Part shown: piece by piece, positions 6,511 through 13,720 of the stretch
Numbering within the stretch: position 1 is the first letter of the stretch
Layout: every line of letters starts with the position of its first letter
Assembly (NCBI GenBank): GCA_012963075.1
Contig: DTWI01000223.1
Location: forward strand, 1 to 14,364
Reading direction: 5' to 3'
From: Fidelibacterota bacterium
GTDB taxonomy: Bacteria; Marinisomatota; Marinisomatia; Marinisomatales; Marinisomataceae
Length of the DNA: 14,364 bases
The notes under the pieces: model-generated
The model's database searches: none
What the model was told of the DNA's origin: nothing
Seen by the model: the letters and a program-made list of their open reading frames with translations, nothing else
Program-made: the position numbers and the translations under genes

Positions 6511-7334
6511 AATTAGGATTAATAGGAACTCCAGTGCATCAAAGTATTAGTCCAGAGTTACAAAAAATTCTTTTTGATACCTTCAATTTGGAAGGTTGTA
6601 CCTATGAAAAGAATGACATTTCTTCCGAGGAACTATCTTCCTTTTTTGATGCTTTTAAGGCAGGAGCGTTTGATGGAATCAATATTACCATTCCACACAA
6701 AGAACATGGTTTAGAGTTTGTCGATGAATTGGATGAAAGTGTGAAAATCTTAGGCAATGCGAATTGTATTACAAGAAAAGGGAACAGCCTAAAAGGGTAT
6801 AATACCGATTTATATGGATTTGAAATGATGCTCCACCATAATGATATTAGTGTGGAATCAAAACACTGTCTTGTATTGGGTGCAGGGGGATCTTCTAAGA
6901 CGATTGTAAAAGCATTAATTGATGGGCATGCAGCATCCATTACTATCAAAAATAAATCAATGGAAAATGCATTAAGAATACAAGCATATGCACAAGCAAT
7001 TTCTGACATAGATATTCAGATATTTGATAAAGCTGACATCAAATTTGATTTGGCAATTAATACCACACCACTTGGAATGTATCAACAAGATGATAAAGAT
7101 GATTTTTTTAATATTCCTATACATCAAGAAAGTATTCTTATTGACTTGATCTATACATCCAATCACACGCTTTTCTTGGACAAATACAAAGATAATGTCA
7201 AGCAGTCTATTAATGGATTGGATATGCTAATATTTCAAGCGCTGAAGTCTATTGAAATTTGGACAGAAACTACTTATAATGTGGGCCCAAAACTGGATTC
7301 GATCAAAAAACAATTGGAGAACGTATTATGTTGA
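6507..7334 (+). CDS. aroE: shikimate dehydrogenase
   Basis: Reduces 3-dehydroshikimate to shikimate with a nicotinamide cofactor. The 275-residue protein shows the shikimate-binding pocket (S-I-S-P at 13-16, NITIPHK with the catalytic Lys65, NAN at 84-86, GYNTD with Asp101) and a Rossmann loop GAGGSS (125-130), then NTTPLGM (185-191) and NGLDMLIFQA near the C-terminus. The NRT motif that usually recognises the NADP 2'-phosphate reads NKS here (149-151), so cofactor preference might be altered. The start uses the ATGA overlap with aroA and a GAGGTGAT Shine-Dalgarno about 6 bases upstream; the 3' end overlaps aroC by 7 bases. Confidence 0.95.
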   Translation: MKLGLIGTPVHQSISPELQKILFDTFNLEGCTYEKNDISSEELSSFFDAFKAGAFDGINITIPHKEHGLEFVDELDESVKILGNANCITRKGNSLKGYNTDLYGFEMMLHHNDISVESKHCLVLGAGGSSKTIVKALIDGHAASITIKNKSMENALRIQAYAQAISDIDIQIFDKADIKFDLAINTTPLGMYQQDDKDDFFNIPIHQESILIDLIYTSNHTLFLDKYKDNVKQSINGLDMLIFQALKSIEIWTETTYNVGPKLDSIKKQLENVLC

Positions 7335-8488
7335 AAAAAATATCATACATGACTGCAGGAGAGTCACACGGAAAAGGATTAATTGGGATTATAGAAGGGA
7401 TTCCGGCTGGAATGCATCTTACCGAAGAGTATATTGCCAAAGATCTGTTTAGAAGAATGCAAGGGCACGGTAGAGGCAAACGTATGAAAATCGAAAAAGA
7501 TTATGCCGAAATTTTTTCAGGCGTGCGCCATGCAATCACATTGGGTTCACCAATTTCATTATTAATTAAAAATTTGGATTGGGTAAACTGGGAAGATAGG
7601 ATGGCCATTGGGATACCTAAAAAAGAGCATAAAAAAGTTACCATGCCTCGTCCAGGACATGCCGATTTAGCTGGGGTCATGAAGTATGGTTTTGATGATA
7701 TTAGAAATGTATTAGAACGTTCTTCTGCACGAGAAACAGCAATGCGAGTTGCTATTGGTGCGGTTTGTAGAAGATTATTGGAAGAAGTAGGGATTACAGT
7801 TGGTAGCCGTGTTTATCAAATCCATAATGCGATAGATAAAACACCTGTTGAAGAAAATACTAATCTTGAAAAATTAAACGAAATAGTAGACAAATCTCCT
7901 GTTAGGTGCCTTGATAAGAAAACAGAGGCAAAAATGATTGCAGTAATTGATAAAGCAAAAGAAAATGGAGATTCTGTAGGAGGTTCATTTGAGGTTATTG
8001 CTAACGGGTTACCTTATGGACTTGGTAGTTATATTAACGCGGACGGAAAATTACAAGCACGTATTACACAAGCAATGATGTCTGTGAATGCATTTAAAGG
8101 TGTAGAAATAGGGGCTGGATTTGCTTCAGGGGCAATTTTTGGTAGTGAGCTACATGACGAAATACTCTATGAAGATGAAAAAATCACTCGATCAAGCAAT
8201 AATGCTGGTGGAATTGAAGGAGGCATGAGTAATGCACAACCAATTCATGTGAAGGTAAGCATGAAACCGCTATCAACCCTTATCAAACCACTTCGATCTA
8301 TTGATTTAAATACAATGGAACCAAAATTAGCACACAAAGAAAGAACAGATTCTTGTGCAGTGCCTGCTGCATCTATTATTGGTGAGAGTATGTTGGCAAT
8401 TGTGCTAGCGGATGCATTGTTGGAGAAATTCGGTGGTGATAGTTTAGAACAATTAAAAAAACACATAAAAAGCAGTGGAAAATATTAA
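7328..8488 (+). CDS. aroC: chorismate synthase
   Basis: Last common-pathway step: anti-1,4-elimination of phosphate from EPSP to give chorismate, requiring reduced FMN. The length of 386 residues is normal for the family. Conserved segments are GESHGKG (11-17, with the catalytic His14), RRMQGHGRGKRM, RPGHADL with KYGFDDIRN, ERSSARETAMRVA, and the C-terminal ERTDSCAVPAASIIGESM signature. The start at 7328 overlaps the aroE stop by 7 bases, with GGAGA 8 bases upstream. No fused flavin reductase domain is present, so it would be the monofunctional form that depends on cellular reduced flavin. The last 14 bases overlap aroK. Confidence 0.96.
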   Translation: MLKKISYMTAGESHGKGLIGIIEGIPAGMHLTEEYIAKDLFRRMQGHGRGKRMKIEKDYAEIFSGVRHAITLGSPISLLIKNLDWVNWEDRMAIGIPKKEHKKVTMPRPGHADLAGVMKYGFDDIRNVLERSSARETAMRVAIGAVCRRLLEEVGITVGSRVYQIHNAIDKTPVEENTNLEKLNEIVDKSPVRCLDKKTEAKMIAVIDKAKENGDSVGGSFEVIANGLPYGLGSYINADGKLQARITQAMMSVNAFKGVEIGAGFASGAIFGSELHDEILYEDEKITRSSNNAGGIEGGMSNAQPIHVKVSMKPLSTLIKPLRSIDLNTMEPKLAHKERTDSCAVPAASIIGESMLAIVLADALLEKFGGDSLEQLKKHIKSSGKY

Positions 8489-8984
8489 TCAAATCTTTTT
8501 AATAGGCATGATGGGTTCTGGAAAGTCTTCTACGGGAAAAGCATTAGCAGATTCTCTGAATTGGACATTTTATGATATCGATAATGAACTAGAAAAGGAT
8601 CATAATTTATCAATAAGTGATATGTTTGTGAATGGAGAACCTCAATTCCGTGAACAGGAAACAAAAAAATTAAAAGAAATAGCATTAAAAGATTGTATCG
8701 TGTGTTCTACAGGTGGAGGAATTATCCTAGATGAATCAAATCATGAGATACTAAAACAATCATTTTGTGTGTATTTATATGCTTCAATTGATAGTCTTTG
8801 TCAGCGATTAGAAGATGATGATTCAAGACCGTTATTATCGAACGGGAATAAACATGAAGTATTGCAAAATATTTTTGAGAATAGGCAATCTAAATATGAA
8901 GCATTATCAACGATAAAAATAGATACCGATAATTCTTCTATAGAAGACAATTGTGAAACAATAACCAAACAGATCAATGGATAA
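8475..8984 (+). CDS. aroK: shikimate kinase
   Basis: Phosphorylates shikimate at the 3-hydroxyl using ATP. The 169-residue protein is a P-loop kinase with Walker A GMMGSGKS (11-18), shikimate-binding Asp34/Asp36 in FYDIDNE, Arg59 in FREQE, STGGG (78-82), Arg118 in the lid segment SRPLL and Arg137 near the adenine site. The start is a GTG at 8475, inside the end of aroC; the next Met codons fall within the P-loop, so no shorter start is possible. No strong Shine-Dalgarno is visible, so translation is probably coupled to aroC termination. The 3' end overlaps aroB by 8 bases. Confidence 0.94.
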   Translation: MENINQIFLIGMMGSGKSSTGKALADSLNWTFYDIDNELEKDHNLSISDMFVNGEPQFREQETKKLKEIALKDCIVCSTGGGIILDESNHEILKQSFCVYLYASIDSLCQRLEDDDSRPLLSNGNKHEVLQNIFENRQSKYEALSTIKIDTDNSSIEDNCETITKQING

Positions 8985-10044
8985 GATAGTAAAAGTTGAT
9001 TTAGGAAAAGATAGCTATAATATTAGCATTGGAAATAGTTTTGTAGATGCTATCAAGAGCAAAGTTGAAGAATCCAATTCTAAATGTATTCTTATTACAC
9101 AAAAAGCTATTTATGATGCATTTGAAAACAAATTTTCTGAGTTAGAATCTTTAGGGATTGATATTCACTTTATCGGCGAAGGAGAGGATGCTAAATCTAT
9201 TGATACAGTAATTACAATCTGTGATAAAATGTCAAGCTTAGGCTACAATCGTTCTTCTACTATTTTTGCAGTAGGTGGAGGGGTTGTTGGTGATGTTTCA
9301 GGATTTGTTGCATCAATTTTTATGAGAGGAATCAATCATATTCAATTTCCGACAACCTTGCTAGCGATGATTGATTCGGCTATTGGAGGAAAAACTGGTG
9401 TGAATCTGAAAAACGGAAAGAATTTAATCGGAAGAATCCATCAACCAAGTGAAGTTATTATTGATACATCTTTTTTAAGTACATTGCCTAAAAGAGAGCT
9501 CAATGCATCCTTAGCAGAAGCAATTAAATATGGCTTTATTTATGACAGAGATTTGTTTGATTGCCTCGTTACCAACTTTAATGATATTCTTGAATTAAAA
9601 GACGATACAATGCTTGAGAAAATTATTCTCAGATCTTGTGAGATTAAAGGTGAAGTAGTTAGCCAGGATGTGAATGAAAATGAATTAAGAATGATTTTGA
9701 ATTTTGGTCATACCGTTGGGCATGCGATAGAAGCATATTTTGATTATAAAAAATTATTGCATGGAGAAGCTATCGTACATGGGATGAAATGTGCACTTTA
9801 CTTGTCAAACAAGATAAATAATTTAAATGAGTCTGACTATAATGCAGCGATTGATGCACTCTCTTTGTTTGCATTGCCTCCAATAGTTATTGAGGATAAA
9901 GATAGACTTATTGATTTTGTTAAAAGGGATAAAAAATTTAAAGAATCTCAAATAAGATTTGTTTTAATTCCCCAGATTGGAAATGTAACAATTAGTAAAG
10001 AAATAACGTTGGAAGATATTAAAGAAAGTCTAAGTGTCTTATGA
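8977..10044 (+). CDS. aroB: 3-dehydroquinate synthase
   Basis: Second shikimate step: NAD- and metal-dependent cyclisation of DAHP to 3-dehydroquinate. The 355-residue length is normal. The NAD-binding AVGGGVVGDVSGFVAS (98-113) and FPTTLLAMIDSAIGGKTGVN (124-143) segments are clear. The metal ligands expected by comparison with the E. coli enzyme are Glu181 (SLAEAIKYG), His245 (NFGHTVGHA) and His262 (LHGEAIVHGM). The ATG at 8977 lies within the end of aroK, and the stop TGA shares bases with the next start (ATGA). It is monofunctional, not part of a pentafunctional AROM fusion. Identification is secure. Confidence 0.96.
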   Translation: MDKIVKVDLGKDSYNISIGNSFVDAIKSKVEESNSKCILITQKAIYDAFENKFSELESLGIDIHFIGEGEDAKSIDTVITICDKMSSLGYNRSSTIFAVGGGVVGDVSGFVASIFMRGINHIQFPTTLLAMIDSAIGGKTGVNLKNGKNLIGRIHQPSEVIIDTSFLSTLPKRELNASLAEAIKYGFIYDRDLFDCLVTNFNDILELKDDTMLEKIILRSCEIKGEVVSQDVNENELRMILNFGHTVGHAIEAYFDYKKLLHGEAIVHGMKCALYLSNKINNLNESDYNAAIDALSLFALPPIVIEDKDRLIDFVKRDKKFKESQIRFVLIPQIGNVTISKEITLEDIKESLSVL

Positions 10045-10469
10045 AGATAATTATAGTTAATGGACCCAATTTGAATCTACTAGGCGAAAGAGAGCCAGAA
10101 ATTTATGGTTCTGAGACCTTGCATGAGATTAATGATTGGATTAAAAACCATGATGTTTGCCAAAATCTCGATTTAGAGTTTTTCCAATCAAATTCTGAAG
10201 GTGCAATCATTGATTTTCTTCATTCTAAAAGAGAAGAAGTTGATTATTTGGTAATCAATCCTGGGGCATTAACCCATTATTCTTATGCGCTTAGGGATGC
10301 GATTGTTGGTACAGATATCAAGGCTGTTGAAGTTCATTTATCTGATATCTATAATCGAGAGAATTTTAGAAAAATTTCGGTCATTAAAAGCGTTTGTTTA
10401 ACTCAAATTTTTGGTGAGGGAAAACAAGGATATATAACAGCAATTAAACACATATTGGAGAAAAGATGA
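10041..10469 (+). CDS. aroQ: 3-dehydroquinate dehydratase, type II
   Basis: Third shikimate step: trans-dehydration of 3-dehydroquinate to 3-dehydroshikimate. The 142-residue protein belongs to the small flavodoxin-like type II family, which forms dodecamers. Visible are NGPNLNLLGEREPEIYG with Arg17 and the catalytic Tyr22, QSNSEGAIIDFL (49-60), NPGALTHYS with Asn73 and the catalytic base His79, and VEVHLSDIYNRENFR with His99 and Arg106. It is joined to aroB by an ATGA overlap with no clear Shine-Dalgarno, and to the next gene by another ATGA overlap. The symbol aroQ here means dehydroquinase and should not be confused with the AroQ-fold chorismate mutase at the head of the operon. Confidence 0.95.
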   Translation: MKIIIVNGPNLNLLGEREPEIYGSETLHEINDWIKNHDVCQNLDLEFFQSNSEGAIIDFLHSKREEVDYLVINPGALTHYSYALRDAIVGTDIKAVEVHLSDIYNRENFRKISVIKSVCLTQIFGEGKQGYITAIKHILEKR

Positions 10470-11041
10470 AAAAGGTAGGCGTCCAAGGGCTAGAAGGAAG
10501 TTTTAGCGAACAGGCAGCAAAATTTTATTGTGATAAATTTAATATTAATGATTTTGAGTTGGACTATTTGGTAAGCTCAATGAATGTATTAGATAGTTTA
10601 AGTGATAAGAAGATTGATGTGGGTATTTTTGCAATGGAAAATGCTCAAGGAGGTGTTGTAATAGAAAGCGTAGAAGCGTTGGCAGAGAATAAATGTAAGA
10701 TTGTTGATATGTTTTATGTAGAAATCAGTCAAAACCTTATGGCAAGAGATAATATATCTCTTGGAGAAATTGAAGAGATACATTCTCATGAGCAGGCGTT
10801 AAAACAGTGTAAAGATTATCTTGCTGAAAAGTTTTGGTCCAAAAAGCTTGTAGAAACGGATGATACTGCAAAATCTGCTCAAGATCTTTCTTTGGATAAA
10901 TTGTCAGATAATGTTGCCGTAATTGCAAGCAAACAATGTGCAGAAAAGTATGGATTAAATATTATTGAACATGATATTCATGATTTGAAGAAAAATTTAA
11001 CATTGTTTCTTGCAGTAGAGAGGTTGGATACAGATGAATAA
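10466..11041 (+). CDS. pheA: prephenate dehydratase-like protein without ACT domain
   Basis: The 191-residue protein covers only the periplasmic-binding-like prephenate dehydratase catalytic domain, which aromatises prephenate to phenylpyruvate (or arogenate to Phe). Family features: GVQGLEGSFSEQAA (5-18), FAMENAQGGVVIES (55-68, in place of the usual ENSxEG), HSHEQALKQC (106-115), DTAKSA (133-138) and AVIASKQCAEKYGL (151-164). The usual C-terminal T-R-F motif reads Thr179-Leu180-Phe181: the key Thr is kept, but Arg is Leu. The feedback ACT domain is absent. Being in this operon argues for a real role in the Phe branch, but arogenate dehydratase or a decarboxylase of the BacA kind are alternatives. 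GGAGA precedes the ATG at 10466; the 3' end overlaps tyrA by 8 bases. Confidence 0.82.
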   Translation: MKKVGVQGLEGSFSEQAAKFYCDKFNINDFELDYLVSSMNVLDSLSDKKIDVGIFAMENAQGGVVIESVEALAENKCKIVDMFYVEISQNLMARDNISLGEIEEIHSHEQALKQCKDYLAEKFWSKKLVETDDTAKSAQDLSLDKLSDNVAVIASKQCAEKYGLNIIEHDIHDLKKNLTLFLAVERLDTDE

Positions 11042-11750
11042 AGTTAGCATTATCGGTTTTGGACGTTTCGGAAATTTGTTATATGAATTATTGCAAAAAG
11101 GATTTGAAGTAAACGTATTTGATATTGATTCTAACAATGAAACCGAATCAGTCCATTTTGTTTCTTTGGAGGATGTATTAAAAAATGATACCATTTTTTT
11201 AGCAGTACCTATAAGAGACTTTGAAGAATTAATGAAAGATCTTTCCACGAAGATACAAGGAAACAAAACAGTTATTGATGTTTGTTCTGTAAAAGTATAC
11301 CCGAAAAATATGATGGTAGAACATTTATCCAACGAGGTTGATATTATTGCAACCCATCCGTTATTTGGGCCTGATTCTTTTCAAGAACGGGGTTCAGTAA
11401 TGATGATGGAAAAAGTGCGAGATCAACATGATCGATATGATTTTTGGAAATCTTATTTCCAAAGTCAGAACATTATTATAGAAGAAATTACTGCTGATCA
11501 GCATGATATGATGGCAGCCAAATCACAGGGTCTTACTCACTTGATTGGACGGGTAATAGACGATTTTGGAACCCAAAAAACAAATATTGATACGGTTGGA
11601 TATCAGGCATTGCACAAGTTGGTTAGTCAGACTTGTAATGATTCTTGGGAATTGTTTGAAGATATTCAAAAATTTAATCCTTATACCGAGTCTATGATTA
11701 CTGATCTTAATCAGAGTTTTAAAAGAATAGTTGATAGTTTAGGAAAATAA
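11034..11750 (+). CDS. tyrA: TyrA-family prephenate/arogenate dehydrogenase, short plant-like form
   Basis: Oxidative decarboxylation of prephenate to 4-hydroxyphenylpyruvate, or of arogenate to Tyr. The 238-residue protein has a Rossmann loop GFGRFG (8-13) with Asp30 at the end of the second strand, suggesting NAD rather than NADP. It continues with DVCSVK (82-87, Ser85), THPLFGPDS (107-115, His108 in the catalytic position) and GLTHLIGR (166-173). The segments from DVCSVKVYPKN to THPLFGP and from NIDTVGYQALHKL to CNDSWELF resemble the plant arogenate dehydrogenase class more than E. coli TyrA. There is no chorismate mutase or ACT domain. The start at 11034 overlaps the previous gene by 8 bases. 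It is the last gene of the operon; its stop abuts the terminator. Family is secure; substrate is open. Confidence 0.87.
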   Translation: MNKVSIIGFGRFGNLLYELLQKGFEVNVFDIDSNNETESVHFVSLEDVLKNDTIFLAVPIRDFEELMKDLSTKIQGNKTVIDVCSVKVYPKNMMVEHLSNEVDIIATHPLFGPDSFQERGSVMMMEKVRDQHDRYDFWKSYFQSQNIIIEEITADQHDMMAAKSQGLTHLIGRVIDDFGTQKTNIDTVGYQALHKLVSQTCNDSWELFEDIQKFNPYTESMITDLNQSFKRIVDSLGK

Positions 11751-11780
11751 AAAAAGGGCTAATTTACTAGCCCTTTTTTT
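11751..11780. terminator. bidirectional intrinsic terminator between convergent operons
   Basis: GGGCTA (11756-11761) pairs with TAGCCC (11768-11773) over a 6-base loop. A5 precedes and T7 follows, so it reads as a terminator on both strands. It starts directly after the tyrA stop and lies 17 bases beyond the stop of the convergent lipoprotein gene, serving both transcripts. Confidence 0.92.
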
Positions 11781-11797
11781 ATTTAACCTTTAGTTAT

Positions 11798-12808
11798 TTA
11801 TCCATCAGTACCGCGAGGAGTATCTCCTTCATTGTATACATGGAATGGAAAAGCCAATACTGAAGAGTAGTAATCCACATCAGAATCTAACATAGTACCA
11901 AAGTCCAAAACACTAAAATACATTTTTAATGGACGTCTATGTTTTGAATCGCTACCAGCACCTTTAGGAACTTTGAGACGTCTAACGAATACGTTATCGT
12001 ATGTTATTGTTCCATCGTCCGCTTGAACCCCATCACGAAGGCCTCTTCGTGCTTTATGTTTTTTGTGCTTTCCTATATGTAGATTTACTGCTTCACCACT
12101 TCTGAAGTCTAAAATAGGATCGCTATTAGAAACACTTACTTCAATACGGAAAGATTCTCCGATAGCAAGTTTTGGCATACTTTCTTTATCTATTAGGCTG
12201 GTATCAGACGCATTTAAGGTATATACTGCTTCATCAGAATCCATTGGAGTATAAATTCGTACTTCATCAACAGATAATTTTGATCCAGCTCCACCAGTTC
12301 CGATACTAACGGCAGTAATACGCCATACATATCCATCAGGATTTTCAGCATTATCTTTCTTTTCAAGTCGTGCTCGTTTTACAAAAGTTTCACTGAAAGC
12401 TTTTTCAAAAGAATCAATCTCTTCATGACTTTCTTTGTTGTATGCTTTTGCATAGAATGTTCCTGATTGGGTTTGAGTAATAGTTGCAATTGCTACATCA
12501 CAATCTGTACAATCAAATTGTATGTCTCTTGTTCTATCCTCAACTTTTCTTCCAAATCTGAAAACAGCAGAACCATCGGTAGGGAATGGATCTATTCTAG
12601 ATGATGTAAAGTCCATATCATATAGTGTTTCATCATAATCTTCATCTTGTAATCCATCATCGTCTATTGCATCCAAACCAATCATTTCGTCTTGGTTAAT
12701 TGCTGCCATCATCTTCAAGTAATCTGCATGTGAGTAATTCATTCCATTGTCTTCACATGAGACAACAAATAGAGTTACAAGTAATAAGGTTAATAGTTTT
12801 TTCATCAT
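11798..12808 (-). CDS. lipoprotein of unknown function (SBBP not recognised), acidic N-terminal linker
   Basis: A 336-residue predicted lipoprotein. The N-terminus has a basic start, a hydrophobic segment and the lipobox V-V-S-C with the lipidated Cys18. Asp/Glu are strongly enriched at residues 46-66. A CxxC pair (Cys100, Cys103) follows in FDCTDC. The middle contains beta-rich sequence, and a basic patch with H-K-K-H-K lies in the second half. I do not recognise a named domain. GGAGG lies 8 bases before the first ATG of an ATG-ATG pair (12803-12808); either Met could start. It is the last gene of the - strand cluster, starting 24 bases after the stop of the repeat lipoprotein, and shares with it a short post-lipobox pattern (acidic residue, Met/Tyr, then A-A-I near residue 35). 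The mature protein would be membrane-anchored in the periplasm or at the cell surface. Confidence 0.8.
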   Translation of the reverse strand: MMKKLLTLLLVTLFVVSCEDNGMNYSHADYLKMMAAINQDEMIGLDAIDDDGLQDEDYDETLYDMDFTSSRIDPFPTDGSAVFRFGRKVEDRTRDIQFDCTDCDVAIATITQTQSGTFYAKAYNKESHEEIDSFEKAFSETFVKRARLEKKDNAENPDGYVWRITAVSIGTGGAGSKLSVDEVRIYTPMDSDEAVYTLNASDTSLIDKESMPKLAIGESFRIEVSVSNSDPILDFRSGEAVNLHIGKHKKHKARRGLRDGVQADDGTITYDNVFVRRLKVPKGAGSDSKHRRPLKMYFSVLDFGTMLDSDVDYYSSVLAFPFHVYNEGDTPRGTDG

Positions 12809-12832
12809 TTTTTATTCCTCCATGTTAAAATT

Positions 12833-13720
12833 TTATCCGCGTGTATTACCACTCCATGAACGACCGCCGCCGCCACGTGTTCTACAATTTTCCTTCCAAG
12901 CATTTTTCATTTCTTCTTTTGAATTAACAGTTAACACTGTTCCATCTTCGAATTGAATATCTGCTGGGAAATTAAGTTCAGGTCTTTTTCTTTCGCCCTC
13001 GTAAGATTCAAAAAACGCCTTCATTTTTTCTGCAAGATCTTCTTCGCTTTCTGCAGTCAGTGTTGAACCATCAGGCATAGTAAAGCTTACAGGGAAAACA
13101 AATGTAAAACATTTTTTGTCATTTTGTTCACCACGACAATCTTGAAATGCTTGACGTAATTCTTCTTCAGAGTTAATAGTTTTAACTTCTCCGTCACCGT
13201 CTTTTGATTTCATTTGAATTTCAATTGGGTAGGTGAATGCTGGTTTTTCTCTTCCTCCAGTAGCTTGATAATGTGCCTTTAATGTTGCACGGAATTCTTC
13301 TCCGCTGTTAACAGTGTGGCTAGAGCCATCTGAAAATGAGAATGATAGCGGGTATACAAAGTGGAAACATTTTCTTTTATGTCCGCCTCTGTCTTCACTA
13401 CCTCTTGAACCAAGTTCACGCCCATTTTTTGTAAAATAAACTTCTTTTACGTCACCGTAATCAAAACTTTCATCCCCAAGAGTGACTTGATATCCATGAT
13501 CTGTAGATAATTGAGCCATATATGCAAAGTGATCAAAATAATCATTGTCTATAGTATCCTGTGATTTGTTTGGCATTGATGATAATTCAATTTCTACCTT
13601 ATACGGGTCATTTTGAATTGCTGCAATCAAGGCATCATCGTTCATGTAATTACTTGACATAAAGTTTTCACATGATGTTATAAAAAAGGTTAAAAAAGCT
13701 AAACTTAATATTTTTTTCAT
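12833..13720 (-). CDS. lipoprotein with A-B-A-B internal repeats of a DG-TVNS-EE motif
   Basis: A 295-residue predicted lipoprotein: basic start, hydrophobic stretch, lipobox I-T-S-C (Cys17). Residues ~38-105 loosely resemble a PepSY-like segment (AAIQNDPYKVEIELSSMP, a later HGYQV, then EVYFTKNG). Residues 118-279 hold four repeats with the pattern aromatic-x-Phe/Tyr-Pro, then Asp-Gly, Thr-x-x-Ser, Glu-Glu. Repeats at 118-152 and 204-240 start K-C-F-x-F-V; repeats at 160-195 and 248-279 have P-I/A-x-I-Q and end in Cys. So a ~78-residue pair seems duplicated, with Cys118, 195, 204 and 279 regularly placed. The tail is Gly/Arg-rich. The start at 13718-13720 overlaps the preceding stop (TAATG), with GAGGGG upstream; a longer in-frame start at 13762 would give no signal peptide at the terminus. 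Function is unknown; similar repeats occur in exported proteins of marine Bacteroidota and relatives, from memory. Confidence 0.8.
   Translation of the reverse strand: MKKILSLAFLTFFITSCENFMSSNYMNDDALIAAIQNDPYKVEIELSSMPNKSQDTIDNDYFDHFAYMAQLSTDHGYQVTLGDESFDYGDVKEVYFTKNGRELGSRGSEDRGGHKRKCFHFVYPLSFSFSDGSSHTVNSGEEFRATLKAHYQATGGREKPAFTYPIEIQMKSKDGDGEVKTINSEEELRQAFQDCRGEQNDKKCFTFVFPVSFTMPDGSTLTAESEEDLAEKMKAFFESYEGERKRPELNFPADIQFEDGTVLTVNSKEEMKNAWKENCRTRGGGGRSWSGNTRG

Noticed and set aside
6602..7009. A 135-codon open frame on the - strand within aroE.
   Set aside because: It is antisense to a clear AroE reading frame, shows no recognisable motifs and has no promoter or Shine-Dalgarno support.
12042..12153. 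An EF-hand or dockerin-like calcium site in the Asp-rich parts of the last lipoprotein.
   Set aside because: The Asp spacing does not fit DxDxDG in either the acidic linker or elsewhere; only an acidic composition is supported.
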